Below, piece after piece: positions 1 through 11,475 of a stretch of DNA of 64,000 nucleotides. A program made the translations under genes and the position numbers. The stretch lies in the NCBI GenBank assembly GCA_027627225.1, contig CM051029.1, forward strand, positions 26,658,548 to 26,722,547. Reading direction: 5' to 3'. Numbering within the stretch: position 1 is the first letter of the stretch; each line of letters opens with the position of its first letter. The notes beneath the pieces were generated by a model. That model worked only from the letters and a program-made list of their open reading frames with translations, did not search any database and was not told where the DNA came from. The stretch comes from Congeria kusceri. Lineage: Eukaryota > Mollusca > Bivalvia > Myida > Dreissenidae.

Positions 1-205
1 ACTTTAAAACAGCAACATCAAGATCACAACAAATACTTTAAAACAACAACATCAACATCACAACAAATACCTTAGAACAACAACATCAACATCACAACAA
101 ATACCTTAGAACAACAACATCAACATCACAACAAATACCTTAGAACAACAACATCAACATCACAACAAATACCTTAAAACAACATCATCAATGTCACAAC
201 AAAAA
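1..205. repeat. 34-bp tandem repeat (about 5 copies)
   Basis: The phrase CACAACAAATAC recurs with its last base at 36, 70, 104, 138 and 172, a constant 34-bp period. Copies 3-5 are nearly identical and the edges are degenerate. The array is rich in CAA/CATCA on this strand and probably continues left of the window. No coding signal. Confidence 0.9.
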
Positions 206-576
206 CAAATACTATCATCACTATTACCACGATATCATTATAAATTCTAGCACCCCCGACAACATCATCATCACGTATAGCATCAACAACACCAGAACTC
301 ACACTACAAACTATCATTTAAGCATAAACCAGCAGCAGCAGCAACAGTAGTAACATCAGAATAGCAGCACCTTCATTGTTATTCAAAGAAACTGTACACG
401 TGTTTCCTTGATTTTGCAGAATACATAACCAGATCTGGCAATATCATTTGTATGTTTTGCTAATCTTGTCCAACAGCATGTGCTGACAAGTGAAATACGT
501 AATGCTTTATTTACTTTATAATTACGCACGTCCAAGCAAACAACATCATTTGTCAAAAATGGACAAGCAAGCCAAT
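206..576. other. low-complexity CAT/CAG-rich stretch, no gene seen
   Basis: Short runs of CATCATCA and AGCAGCAGCAGCAACAG lie next to the 34-bp array and grade into ordinary AT-rich sequence. The minus-strand open frame over 383-646 has no recognisable domain. Confidence 0.5.
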
Positions 577-1143
577 TAAGCCATGTTTCCATTAGTCCGT
601 ATCCGTATCCAGGTTCGTATCCACACAAGTATCCACAAAATTTCAATTCTCAAGCCCGATTTCATGTATCTGTATCTGTGTATTAAATGTTGTGTTTCTC
701 TGTGAATCTGGCTTTCAAAATTTCGGTATTAGACGAGCATACTCACTTTTAATGATGGCTGAAACGTTGAAATCCAACAAATTCCCTACCATTGATGACT
801 ATGTAACAAACGCCCTACAGTTGACAGCATTTCTTCAAAGCTAATATATTCATTTCAATATATGACCATATAACCGAATCCAACATATCTATATTTACTG
901 CAGTTTTCATAGCATACAAAATTATTGCCCCTCATGTTGCTAATTGGCGTCCGTATGTTTTCCGCATCCACATAAAATCGCTCAACAAGCGATTCTATAC
1001 AGACGCACAATAAGGACACGGAGATGTGGATACAGATATGGAAATATGGAACCGGTCCAAATTTTTTCAATGTGTTCGATTTTTATACGGACACGGATAT
1101 ACTGATTCGGATACTGATATAAACCCAAGGAAACACGGCCTTA
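577..1143. mobile_element. short TIR element (MITE-like, ~565 bp)
   Basis: The left end reads TTAAG-CCATGTTTCC and the right end GGAAACACGG-CCTTAG, an imperfect inverted repeat. Subterminal sequence is rich in inverted TCCGTATCCGTATCC / GGATACGGACACGG motifs at both sides. No transposase frame is visible, so it is non-autonomous if mobile. Exact borders and target duplication are uncertain. Confidence 0.6.
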
Positions 1144-1452
1144 GAGTGCGCCACCCCTAATAACCAGTATCAGTTAAAATAACAGGAAATATTTTTAAAT
1201 ATTAAAGATAAGCAAAATTAATTTATGCTTTAAAACATCCTTGTCAGATGGAGAGCATGATAATTGTGATTATTCTCATTTTTTCATGGCCTGACAATAA
1301 CTTAGGAGGGAACAATGCTGATATGAAGCGCATTTAAACGGGCATAGCGATAATATTTCCCATAAATATCAACACATATTACACCAACACATATTCCCAA
1401 TTTTAATGAATATATTTTTCTATTAGCAATAATATTTTGATGGAATCGGTAA
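1144..1452. other. AT-rich stretch, nothing recognised
   Basis: No repeat family, RNA gene or coding exon recognised here. Confidence 0.4.
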
Positions 1453-1531
1453 AAAAAAAAATATATACCACACCCCCCAAAAATATATACCACGCCCCCC
1501 CCCCAAAATATATACCACGCCCCCCAAAAAA
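1453..1531. repeat. C-rich short tandem repeat
   Basis: About three copies of a 22-28-bp unit combine AAAATATATACCACGCCCCCC with variable C-run lengths. It abuts the tRNA-like segment at 1532-1603, for which its A-run (T-run on the minus strand) could act as a pol III terminator. Confidence 0.7.
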
Positions 1532-1603
1532 GTTCCAGCAGGATTCGAACTCACGCCTAAAAAATCGCAAATTTCAATGTAAACTTTCCTACGCTAGACC
1601 ACA
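1532..1603 (-). tRNA. tRNA-like sequence, probably SINE-derived or pseudo-tRNA
   Basis: Read on the minus strand the segment begins GTGGTCTAGCGTAGG (box-A-like) and ends with GAGTTCGAATCCTGC (good box B / T-loop). A run of six T follows at once (plus-strand A run 1526-1531), matching a pol III terminator. The box A to box B spacing and anticodon arm do not fold into an obvious standard tRNA, so I read it as tRNA-derived and not a certain functional tRNA gene. Confidence 0.45.
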
Positions 1604-1820
1604 TTTGATCAATAGTGCGCATGTGTGTATCGGTATTTTGTGTACATTTCATTCATATTGATTTTACTACTACTACTAATTTTTCAGCGCCCACGAAAAG
1701 TGTCAAGGTAACAACTTTTTATAATTTTTCATATTTTACTGTTCAAATATAAAATGAGACCTATGTGTGCAGTAATCATTTAATGAATACCTCATAAAAT
1801 AAAATTTTATTTTTGAAAAT

Positions 1821-2058
1821 ATTATACATATTAGCCGTCGATACGCATATTTATTTGAAACAAGCAGGCAATTGCACAATTATACATATTAGCCGTCGAT
1901 ACACAGATTTATTTGAAACCAGCAGGCAATTGCACAATTATACATATTAGCCGTCGATAAACAGATTTATTTGAAACAAGCAGGCAATTGCACAATTATA
2001 CACATTAGCCGTCGATACACAGATTTATTTGAAACCAGCAGGCAATTGCACATTTTAT
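1821..2058. repeat. 58-bp tandem repeat (4 copies)
   Basis: TTAGCCGTCG starts at 1831, 1889, 1947 and 2005, exactly 58 bp apart. Each unit also carries TTTATTTGAAAC and AGCAGGCAATTGCACA. Units differ by only a few substitutions, indicating a fairly recent local expansion. Confidence 0.95.
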
Positions 2059-2247
2059 GTTATAAAAAATTATATTGTGCCTTATCTGGAAATCAACTTG
2101 ATATGACAACACAATTTTTACATTGAAATATTTAAACTATTAGAAAACCTGCTGTTTTGTCTGATGTGAAGTTACTGACTTATTGCAAACCACTTTGTCA
2201 TTTTGGCTTGACATTATTTCCTAAACAAATAATCATAACCTCTGTAA

Positions 2248-2901
2248 TGCCCCTACTCCACAGACATCACGAATCCCACCACTCGCCAAAAATGGATGAA
2301 TTGAAAGTTTAATAGTAATCAGTTCGTGAAGTTCATTTGTATATGTTCGTAGTTAGTTCTTTTTTAGCAGTCGGGAATTCATGTTAAAAGTTTTCAACTG
2401 TTCAAAATGTTAGCCAAAAACTCCTGATTCGTAGTTAATTAATAACAAATACTTCCGTCTATTCTTAGGCATCGTAATAGACTCATTGGCCTTCGTAACT
2501 TTCTTATTCTGAACTCTTAACTCGTTCAGGGATTCGAGATTTCATGGCTTGACCATGAATCGGTTACAAGTCTGTAATGAATCCAACAAATACGTGCCAA
2601 AATAAATTTTATTTGTAAATGCATTCGGCATATTCTTAACTGATAAGTAACTGATTCGTAATGTTCGTGCAGTAGTCGTAATGGATTCTTTTAAATCATT
2701 TTGAATTCTTGACAACATTCATGCAATTCCAGCCAAATCCCATGAATATTTGAAACACTATCGTAACTGTATCATAACTGAATATTAGAACGTCACAATT
2801 TGGACCAGAAACAGTGCATAATTCCACAAATCCGCATGAATCCTATAATTTAGCAATTCGTGCCAACTTGTGGGATTTGTGGCGTGTGGGGAATAGGGGC
2901 A
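2248..2901. mobile_element. non-autonomous TIR element with TAA target duplication (PIF/Harbinger-like)
   Basis: TIRs of roughly 35 bp: the left begins TGCCCCTACTCCACAGAC and the right, reverse-complemented, begins TGCCCCTATTCCCCACAC. TAA directly flanks both ends (2245-2247 and 2902-2904); a 3-bp TWA duplication is the known hallmark of PIF/Harbinger. The interior has many 'ATTCGTAAT'-type motifs and no long frame. Confidence 0.7.
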
Positions 2902-2976
2902 TAACTTGTAATACAGGGGCCATTAAGAAGTTTTGAAGGGACGTGTGATAATAATACATTTATATTATATTTATAT

Positions 2977-3140
2977 ACTTATATAATGACCATGAAGACA
3001 TGTGAGATGTTTAAATTGAATATCTATAGTTGATATAGAGATATGAACTTGTTGCATGCAAACCTTAACCAGAAATTAAATACGCCGATGCTGACAAATG
3101 GTTGAATAGAATAGCTCGGAATATAATTTGGTGAATAGTC
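2977..3140 (+). repeat. interspersed repeat fragment (copy 1 of 3 in window)
   Basis: Shares an ordered block with 9899-10135 and 18861-19090: 'AATGACC..GAAGACATGTG', a TTTCAATTGAATATCT-like stretch, 'AGAGATATGAACTTGTTGCA', 'CCTTAACCAGA' and a terminal 'GTGAATAGTC'. This copy is the most diverged and lacks the 5' CAAGAGC end. Confidence 0.75.
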
Positions 3141-3453
3141 AAGCTAAACAATCATGCTGTATTTATGGTAAGTTAATCTTTAAATTTCATAATTTGCATC
3201 GTTCTTGTACTTGCCCTTCCGGGCCAACAGGTCAAAATTTAAACTTGCCTGGAGAGGTTTTTACTAGTTCCGGGTTTCAGGCAAGCGGGTTATTTCGACG
3301 ACGGATGGCAAAGCAGGATGTACATATGATGGTGTCTCATTTAATTATCAACTGTTTTATTTAACAATTGTTACAAACACAACCAATCATTTCACATGTA
3401 ACACAAATTTCTTGCATAACTCATCACAAATTACTGCACAATTCTACACATAA
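3141..3453. other. no feature recognised
   Basis: A 78-codon plus-strand open frame (3128-3364) has no domain I recognise; composition resembles the surrounding non-coding DNA. Confidence 0.35.
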
Positions 3454-3952
3454 AGGGACCTGTTCACAGATTGAGGAATTGACAATTTTCCAACTTTTTT
3501 GTCACAGATTTTCCAAATAAAAGTATAGTGTATATAAAGGAGAAAAATAGCACTATGGACATAGAAATGTACTATAAATACCATTTTGTTAATGAGAAAT
3601 CATCAGTTAAAACTGAGAAAATTATAAAGCGTTCGTAACGCTAAACGATGGAATAATTTGGAGTGTTTCTGTTGTTTTCGATAAAATTGCAGAGAGCCCG
3701 TGGATCGCTTACATAAAGAAAAAAACGCAATTACGCATATACAAGTCGGAATGGCCAAGTGGTTAAGGCATTAGCCTTTTAATCCAGACGTCAGAGGTTC
3801 GAACCCCGGTGCCAGCAACTTTTTTTCCCTATAGTTTTTAAATTTTATTTTCTTGTCATTATACTTGAGCTTATAGTTCCGATGCTTAAATCTGTCAAGT
3901 TAAGACAGAACGGCATACTTCCAAAACTACATAAATCTGTGAACAAGTCCCT
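3454..3952 (+). mobile_element. TTAA-type TIR element with tRNA-like core (family A, copy 1)
   Basis: About 499 bp. The left end AGGGACCTGTTCACAGATT is matched in inverted orientation by AAATCTGTGAACAAGTCCCT at the right. TTAA follows the right end (3953-3956); the left equivalent is degenerate (ATAA). The centre carries a tRNA-like segment (3745-3818). The same architecture is at 26930-27431. TTAA target choice is known for piggyBac-type transposases, but none is encoded here. Confidence 0.85.
3745..3818 (+). tRNA. tRNA-like core inside a MITE (Lys-like anticodon loop)
   Basis: GTCGGAATGGCCAAGTGG matches a pol III box A, and AGGTTCGAACCCC is an excellent box B / T-loop. The intervening CTTTTAA resembles a lysine anticodon loop, although the stem is poorly paired. 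It is followed by a run of T (pol III stop). Because the same segment sits at the same place in another copy of the element, it is part of the mobile unit and not an independent tRNA gene. Confidence 0.65.
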
Positions 3953-3956
3953 TTAA

Positions 3957-4370
3957 AAGTGACATCAGCCTGACTCTTCCAGTGTGTTATGGTCATTTCT
4001 TACAAAGTGTTTATTAATAATCAGCTATATTATTAACTATAATTAACTGGGAGACTCACAATTCATACTGTGAGAAAATATGAATGTCACATAACAAACA
4101 TTTGGAACTTAAGTGAAAAATAGTTTAAATAGTTTAAGATTAATTGTTGAATACGGCCAAAAAAAGATATTAAAAATTGTGTTTTTGTGCAACGGTCTCA
4201 AAAAAGTAAAGTAGGGTCAGGATTGAGATGTTTAGTTTTTTTTACTTTTTTTTTAAAGACACATTTTCGGTCAAAAAAACATTTGAAATTTTAAATCTCA
4301 AATCTGAAGAACACAGATTTCAAAACAATTGAAAACAATTATCACTGAACACTCCAGAATCTAGATTTGT
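3957..4370. other. no feature recognised
   Basis: AT-rich, with a run of T near 4235-4255. No gene or repeat family recognised. Confidence 0.35.
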
Positions 4371-4627
4371 GGCGCGTCGTGAGAAAACCGTTCTTAATGC
4401 ACGTGCGTAAAGTGTCGTCCCGAATTAGCCTGTGCAGTCCACACAGGCTAATCCAGGACAGCACTTTCCGCCTAAAGTGAATTTATGTTTAGAAGAGACT
4501 TCCTTGAAACAGAAAATACCACAAAAGCGGAAAGTGCCATCCCGGATTAGCCTGTGCGGACTGCACAGGCTAATCCCGGACGACACTTTACACACATGCA
4601 TTAAGTCCGGTTTTCCCACGACGCCCC
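4371..4627. mobile_element. GC-rich double-hairpin foldback MITE (copy 1)
   Basis: About 257 bp. Ends are GGCGCGTCGTG...CCCACGACGCCCC. Two internal palindromes, each built from 'TTAGCCTGTGC' facing 'GCACAGGCTAA', lie near each end, joined by a spacer with 'GAAGAGACTTCCTTGAAACAG'. Full or near-full copies also lie at 7333, 44303, 49813, 51404 and 57889, with damaged ones at 30438 and 61742. No protein. Confidence 0.9.
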
Positions 4628-6901
4628 TCATTTCTTTTCGCTAGTTAAGGTCGGGTTGCCCGAAACACAGGCACTTTTTTGTTTGGCCTAAGGTGAAGTA
4701 TACTGACACAGGTGTCCCAGTTGTATACTTGACCAAATGCGGTTACACTTCAACATTATTATAAAAGCATGAATGCTTTGAGTTTACAAGTGGCTACTGG
4801 AAAGAAAGTATTTGTTAACTTAATGAAAACATCCATACTGAATGGGCGAAGGAATAATTTCAAGTTCAATGTACCTGATAAAAGCCCAAACTACATACTT
4901 AGCAAATCAAGATATTTCACAATTTATGAGCCAGACAGAAAATCAAGAAATAAGCTTTCACTTGTCTAATGGCTTGGGTAAGTCCTTCTCTGGAAAATCA
5001 CACCTGTTCAACTGTGTAATGCTCACCCTCACTCAGCCTCCCAGGAGCCAAATGCACATATGTCAATCAAGAGTCAATTACACTGTAGCCTTGCTGGTAG
5101 AAATGAAAGCCAAACAGGCTTATCAGCATACTGTGCGCAGTTGCTAATAAGGCTGTCTGGTTAGCAACATAAGAAATATTCATTTATCATATATTATTTT
5201 TAACATATTCCAGTTTTGCGCAAGAGGTTTTGTGTTAACATCAACAAAGACAACTACCCCAAAAAACTCATATTCCAAACAAATTATACATAGTCATTAA
5301 ATAAGTTTAATGTATATATGATGACAATCTTTTATCAGGAGAAAAACATTGCTGCTGTAAGTCGCTGTGGTATATAATTCAATTGTTCACTTGTAGAAAA
5401 ATGCAGCAATAAGCTTAACGTTTTATCAGTACACTGTGTAAATAAAAGCTATCAACCCATTACATTAAACATCTTTATACGGGCAAAACTTTATTAAATA
5501 TGTGTGTACTACATGCACATAATCATGTCACTACAAGTATTTTATCAAATATCACAACTTTTTTGTTTGAACATTTTATGTTTCAACACCTCACCTGAGT
5601 TTTTTCCCCTGTCTATTGCCTAAGTACCGGTAAACATTTCTACCCTACAGTTACTTCCCTTGATCATAATTGTTTTAGCACTCAACTTTCTTTATGAATT
5701 CAAATAAAGCTTTTAAGTGGATACAAAAAATGTCAATATATTATAACATGATGCAAAATTAGCATACTGAGTAGCCCCAGGGCTTTTTTCACCATTTTGG
5801 GAATATGACATATACCATGAAATTGGGAATTTTAGCTACGATTCACTTAAAACTGGAAAAATAATAATTGTTTGATTATTAAAATTTGAATAATTATAGA
5901 TAAAACTACATAAAATAGAATGTTCTGAAATATAACAAATCAGTTAAACAGCTATTACAACTTCAAAAGTCTTTGTTTCTACACTGAACACCTCTTATTT
6001 CTACACATCTGAATGTCAAACCATCAATTGGGAATTTTGGGACTGAATTTGGGACAACTTTTTGCCATTGAGAATATGACCCAATAACGGCTTTAAATTG
6101 GCAAAGCCCTGAAAAAAAAATTTTTAATAAGTACCTGAGAGGTAAGTCATCATTTATATGAGGACACAAATTGCCAGTGTAGTGTTCATAAAGAGTTTAA
6201 TTATTTCAAGTGTTGCCCATGAAAACAAGTGGCAGGGCAAGCAGTTCAGGAAGGCCCTAAGTGGGCTGTAAATACATAATATTTTGATCATTTAATATTT
6301 TCCCTTGCCAAGGCCATTTAAATTGCAAATTATTGATAATATCATATTTAAAATCAAACACATGTGCATTTTATAAAATTTGTTATTCATGAGCACTATT
6401 GTTCAATAATTTATGTGAAATTTCTTACCCCCCCCCCCCCCAACCCCCCAATAGTAAGACCTGATAATATTAAATAATTTATTTATTAAAAATCATAGTA
6501 AAAAAAAAATCAAAATTGATACTGTCAATGTTAAATAAAAATATTTCACAGTTTGACTGTACTTTCTTTGATACCCATCGTTTGATGTCATGACATTCAT
6601 TTTGCTGTGCAAGTCAAAGTTCTAGAAGAACAAAACACAACTTTTATTTCCCAACTACTATAAAGAATTTTCCACTACTTACTTTACAAGAGGATTATAA
6701 GTTTTCAAATAGGACATGCTGAAAAGTGTGTATTTGAAGTTTATGAGGTCCTTCCGTGCCTGAGGCTGCATTATGTGAGGACCCCGAGTGTGTCCCAGCA
6801 CTTCTACCTAATTAACCTACTGCAGACTAACAAAAGTTGGGCCGAATTTTGAATCATAGCTGCAATTACCAGAGAGTTATTTGTACTGAAAGATATTTTA
6901 A
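4628..6901. other. AT-rich stretch without a recognised gene
   Basis: Contains poly-C/A tracts (6428-6450) and open frames at 4769-4969 and 4842-5147 that overlap in different frames on the same strand without recognisable domains. I see no conserved exon, RNA gene or TIR pair. Confidence 0.4.
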
Positions 6902-7050
6902 TTTTGGTGTGGTCTTGTGCTGTGGGGGGAAACTGGAGAACCCGGAGGAAACCCCACATGTCCGGTATGGTGACCACCAACCAAACTCACATGTGCGGGG
7001 AGTGGGAATCAAACCCAGGACACCTAGGTGAGAAGCGAGTGTACCAAAAA
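6902..7050 (-). mobile_element. SINE-like fragment (tRNA-derived)
   Basis: The minus strand carries CCTGGGTTTGATTCCCAC, a box-B-like segment, and 'GTACACTCGCTTCTCACCTAG'-type wording expected of an anticodon region. The plus strand shows AACCCGGAGGAAACCCCAC, a phrase I associate with SINEs of aquatic animals. The box A end looks decayed. Family not named. Confidence 0.5.
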
Positions 7051-7332
7051 GCCTAAGTGAAATGTGACTTCAATATAATGCATAAAAACACAGCTAGGAT
7101 TTGTTTATATACAAATGTATCACATACAAAACCAGGTTTCAAATAAGTGCTTCTTGAAAATCTTCAATCAAATGTGGATGTGAAATACACTGTACAAACA
7201 AGCAGTTGTTGTATATCACCTTTAAACCAGTGAGAAATGAAATGAAACTCATTTAACATTTTTGTCTAAAAGTATCTATGTTTTGAATTCAGTCACAAAT
7301 TACTGCACTTAAACATTAGGAAAGTAAAATGA

Positions 7333-7588
7333 GGCGCGTCGTGGGAAAACCGGACTTAATGCATTTGGGTAAAGTGTCATCCCGGATTAGCCTGTGCAGT
7401 CCGCACAGGCTAATCCAGGACAGCACTTTCCGCCTAAAGTGGATTTATGGTTAGAAGAGACTTCCTTGAAACAGAAAATACCATAAAAGCGGAAAGTGCT
7501 CTCCCCGATTAGCCTTGCAGACTGCACAGGCTAATCCGGGAGGACACTTTACGCACATGCATTAAGTCCGGTTTCTCCACGACACGCC
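7333..7588. mobile_element. GC-rich double-hairpin foldback MITE (copy 2)
   Basis: Complete 256-bp copy: GGCGCGTCGTGGGAAAACC at the left, and a slightly mutated right end CTCCACGACACGCC. Both internal palindromes around TTAGCCTGTGC / GCACAGGCTAA are present. It lies 17 bp before the tandem-core element at 7606. Confidence 0.92.
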
Positions 7589-7605
7589 ACAAATGTATAT
7601 ATACA

Positions 7606-9217
7606 ACAAGAGGGCCATGATGGCCCAAAGCGCTCACCTGAGAACTGTTACAGATGAAGACCATACTGTTGTGACAGGTTTGAAAATTAAGATATCTGAA
7701 CAATACACAAAGGGGGATAGGATCAATTTGATTTAAAACATGGGTTAGTGCAATGGGCAAAGTACGAGTTGGGTAGTGGATGTGCGGTGTTTTTGCTAAT
7801 GGTTCTCAAATCACTTTTCTCAATATTCTTACCTGACCCTTTTTCATTAAATCAGTGACAATTCTGGAAAATGCAGAAACAGTAGATTTTGATGTCTTTT
7901 TCGCAGACAGTTTTGGAGAACTAGCTGCAATGCAATAATTGAAATGGCTGATAAGGTAAAGTTTTGCTTTTCATTTGATAATTTTCAGTCCAATGATGAT
8001 AAATGATGTTAATGCAGGCTCTGAAGACATCAATGTTGCATGTACAAATAACAGCATGCAAGTCTTGCAACTGCTGAAAATCAAATTTTATCAATCAATT
8101 TTTATGGTCAAACACAAACTCTGTAAGTTTGGTCAACATTGAATAGAAAATTGTGTGTGCAAGCCAATCATTGATTACTTGTTGATGTTTTTTTCCAAAC
8201 ACAAGAGGCAATAACTCTGGTGTCTGGCCTGATCATGCTTTTATTCAACTTCACCTGCAGTCTTACGTTTAGTAAAGATAGGATGAAAAATGAAGTCTCT
8301 ATCTTGAATAATGTCCATTTTTGCTTATTTTTTTCACAGACAAAGGGCAATAACTCTGGTGTTTATAGTCTGATCTTGCTTATATTCAACATCACCTTTA
8401 ATATTATGGCATAGACAAACTGTGCAAGATTGGTGAAGATTGGATGAAAAATGAAGTATCTATCCTGAATAATGTCATTTTTTGCATTTTTTTTTTCACA
8501 AACAAAGGGCAATAACTCTGGTGTTTCATTTCCGATCTTGCTCATATTCGTCTTCAACTGTGATCTCATGGTAATAGACAAACTGTGGAAGTTTGGTGAA
8601 GATTGGGTGAAAAAGGTAGTCTCTATCCTGAATAATGTCAATTTTTGCTCTTTTTTTTCACAAACAAAGGGCAATAACTCTGGTGTTTCATTACTGATCT
8701 TTCTTATATTCAACTTCAACTGTGATCTCATGGAAATAGACAAACTGTGCAATATTGGTGAAGATTGGGTGAAAAATGAAGTCTCTATCTTGAATAATGT
8801 CCATTTTTGGATACTTTTTTAATAAACAAAGGGCAATAACACTGGTGTTTGAAACACGATCTGGCCCATTTTTGGCGTATGCTGAGATCTGATGGTCATA
8901 CACAAACTGTGAAAGTTTGGTTTAGATTGGACGGAAAATAAAGTCTATACGTTGGAAAAGAGCATTTTTGCACTTTTATGCACGAAACAGAGGCAATAAC
9001 TCTGGTGTTCCTGGTCCGATTGGGCACATTATCGAAATCGTCAAAGATTTTATGGCCATACACAAACTGTGCAATTGTGGTCAAGATTGAATAAAAAATG
9101 TTGTCTTTATCGCGATAATGGTCCAAATTGTTGACGGCACCTTGATGACGGATGACGGACGACGCCGGAGAGGCCCCCTCTACCAATAGCTCACCGGGCA
9201 CTTCGTGCTCAGGTGAG
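7606..9217 (+). mobile_element. tandem-core element, 'caagagggcc' family (copy 1, ~1.6 kb)
   Basis: The left end is CAAGAGGGCCATGATGGCC followed by GCTCACCTGAG; the right end contains the inverted GTGCTCAGGTGAG. The interior holds six diverged ~161-bp units, each with GGCAATAACTCTGGTGTT (8207, 8346, 8508, 8669, 8832, 8992). Near the right end is a conserved 'GATGACGGACGACGCCGGAGAGG' type segment. A second copy, broken by a nested insertion, is at 52102-56324. No coding capacity seen. Confidence 0.9.
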
Positions 9218-9303
9218 ATGAAAAGAAAAACATATAATCCACCAGAAAAGGGACACATAAATCTCCATTTTCACTTAATTTGATAAGTGAATTCGACACT
9301 ATA

Positions 9304-9450
9304 TAAATAAATATCATATGGCAACGTGTGACATTGATATTGTCAACCAGTGGGCAGAATGTCACCCTAGGCGATTGCCGAGTGGTGACATTCTGTTTCG
9401 AGGGTTGACAATATCAATGTCAATCACGCTGCCATTTGATATTTATTTTA
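9304..9450. mobile_element. long perfect-style hairpin (foldback MITE, ~147 bp)
   Basis: The arms AAATAAATATCATATGGCA...ACATTGATATTGTCAACC and GGTTGACAATATCAATGT...TGCCATTTGATATTTATTT pair over roughly 60 bp with few mismatches. The loop around 9367-9382 contains GGCGATTGCC, itself a small hairpin. A nested GTCACC/GGTGAC pair flanks the loop. Confidence 0.85.
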
Positions 9451-9898
9451 CTAAACCGAACAAAATTGAGTAAAAAAAGGTAAACACATGTTTAACTCTG
9501 CCCATCAAAATTGAAAATCTTTCATTTTCAGAATACTTGGAAATTATTTTTACGACGTTAACTTTGAAGAGAATCACTTGTTTACACATTGAATAGTGAT
9601 GTCATGACTATATGACGTCACAACAAAGGAGGCAATCTTTTCATGATGTGGCTGAAAAAAAACGACACAGTTACTTGCCCTTATATGATATTAAAAATGT
9701 CGGCATGGTAACATGACATGACAGTCACTTTCGCTTGGTCACGGTTCAAAAAGGTTAAATGTTTTATGACAGTCAAATATCTCTTTCTCGGGTAATGGGA
9801 ATGTATCATTGTAGACAAAAGTGAGGTATAATAAAAAAATTTATACAAGTTTCAATATGAATGTTGTAGTTGACACTTAGCCAAGAAATACAGATCTG
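9451..9898. other. no feature recognised
   Basis: AT-rich sequence with no repeat family or exon I can name. Confidence 0.35.
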
Positions 9899-10135
9899 CT
9901 ATTTGAACAAGAGCCTTCTCAGGACAGCGTGCGCGGCTATTCACACCTCTTTGTCAGAGTTATGGGCCTTGGTCAGTGACCTTACATAATGACCCCGAAG
10001 ACATGTGTGAAGTTTCAATTGATTATCTGTAGTAGTTACAGAGATATGAACTTGTTGCATGCAAACTTTAACCAGAGCATTACGCCGCGGCCGATGTTGA
10101 CAAACAGGTGAGTAGAATAGCTTGAACTATTCTGT
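9899..10135 (+). repeat. interspersed repeat, 'caagagcc' type (copy 2 of 3)
   Basis: Begins CAAGAGCCTTCTCAGGACAG and contains ATGACCCCGAAGACATGTGT and GAGATATGAACTTGTTGCA. It is closely matched by 18861-19090 and partly by 2977-3140. The left end resembles the CAAGAG start of the tandem-core elements, suggesting a related but shorter non-autonomous family. Confidence 0.8.
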
Positions 10136-10402
10136 GATCAGTCGAAGGAAAAACACCCTTATAAACATTACGTTTTAAGCAACAAAAGTTACTTTCAATT
10201 TCAAACAGCAACTAGAAATCAAAACCTTATCGTTTATCCCTGAAAAACATTAACAATATGCTGTTATATATACATTCCCATTATTTTGCTGCAGTACCAG
10301 AAAACCATGATGACCATCCATTGCCATGGCAATACATGTACAATTTGTATTGAAACCTGACAAAAAATTTACACAGGGGAGTAATTATGTCTTCTATATT
10401 AA

Positions 10403-10727
10403 GCACCTATCAATATTTTCCCCCAGAGGGAGAGGCGGCAGGCTGACCCAGGGGAATTTGACTAATTATATTTTTGGGGGTCTAATTCCCCACCCTAGAG
10501 CCAAACATTTCTGTCTAAATGGTAGATGGTTGGTGAATCAAATGGCCGGGTGGTCCCAATACCTATTAACGGGATCTAAAATCTGACCAAAAGTCTATTT
10601 CCCGGGATCCGGAATTACTTGGTGTGTCAAAAATTCCAGCCTGTCAGGAAGCACTTTCAGTCTAAAGTCCCGTATATGCCCACCGCTGCTCCCCCCCCCT
10701 CCCCCGGGGGCAAATATTGATAGGTGC
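10403..10727. mobile_element. TIR element, 'GCACCTATCAATATTTTCCC' family (copy 1, ~325 bp)
   Basis: The left terminus GCACCTATCAATATTTTCCC is repeated inverted at the right as AATATTGATAGGTGC, with G/C runs just inside both ends. The internal phrases 'TCTAATTCCCCACCCTA' and 'TCAGTCTAAAGTCCCGTATA' recur in copies at 13528, 20457, 26564 and 48682. No coding capacity. No clear target duplication here. Confidence 0.9.
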
Positions 10728-11475
10728 ACAAACAAATGAAAAGTCAAGTATTAAAACATTAGTCACTAAACACTAAAAACATTACAATCAGCAAACAATC
10801 AAAATTGAAACCAAAATATAGTTGAAACAATCAGACTCACATAAACACTTACATACATGTAAAAGGATTCATCCTACAACATTTATGAAATAGTTTATTC
10901 AACCCACACCATCTGCATCATGACTGTGGGATGATATGACAATTTGGATCCGTGTACAGATAATAATCTTTATTGTTGAAACAATGCTTCTGGCATGCAT
11001 TATGGCCGTTACAAAGAGAGGTTCGCAACTGCAGGAGTGTAACTAGTCATACCTTAATTAGAGACCCTAAATATTGGAACATCCATGTTTAAAAAAAAAA
11101 AAAAAAATGTGTCCCTAAATATTGGGACACATCTGAAAATTGAATTGTTTCAGGTTCCTAAATATTGGGACGCCAAATATATAATCTTTTGTTGTTCCAT
11201 ACCCAGCTATTACGCTGGGTGCACAGCGTCTTGTGACATTGGTATATTGTGATTTCTGATCTATACACCATAATTACATGTAACACCATTAATTGAAAAA
11301 AGATGCACAGTCAACCTGTGCGCCAAGATATAACTGGTTCCAAGCATAGCTCGATTTTAAATCCCTGCCGGCATGAAGTTCCACGTGACCATAGTAAGAT
11401 CAAATAGCGCGAATTAAAATCGTGCACAAACAGAAGAAAAAAACGTGGACGCCATAAAAACCTCGCATTGTTATG
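10728..11475. other. stretch with dispersed 'CCTAAATATTGG' motif, no gene
   Basis: CTAAATATTGG(G/A)AC occurs three times at about 11067-11175, separated by 40-50 bp, next to a 17-A run. The segment 11330-11395 is an inverted match to 14733-14787. Nothing else recognised. Confidence 0.45.
11330..11395 (-). repeat. inverted partner of 14733-14787
   Basis: The minus strand reads ATGGTCACGTGGAACTTCATG followed by GGCAGGGATTTAAAATCGAG, matching the plus strand at 14733-14787 with few changes. The pair brackets several transposons and may be the ends of an older element. Confidence 0.65.

Noticed and set aside
1821..2058. Regular direct repeats as a CRISPR array
   Set aside because: The repeats are head-to-tail without unique spacers and the genome is clearly eukaryotic. 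The same holds for 1-205, 17671-17833, 38480-38643 and 61892-62101.
4425..4644. Open frames on both strands inside the GC-rich foldback MITEs (also at 7509-7760, 44381-44602, 49865-50174, 51280-51649)
   Set aside because: The same peptide wording (SLCSPHRLIRDG type) recurs wherever the MITE occurs and on both strands. It is the translation of the palindromic repeat. At 51280-51498 it also overlaps the true last exon of ATG16L1 on the minus strand, but the extension beyond 51373 is MITE.
4842..5147. 101-codon plus-strand frame as a gene
   Set aside because: No recognisable domain; it overlaps another frame of similar size on the same strand, and has no splice or promoter context.
8363..9258. 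Frames of 116-129 codons in 8363-9258 and 52660-53022
   Set aside because: Both places are the same ~161-bp tandem unit (GGCAATAACTCTGGTGTT) read in frame, on both strands.
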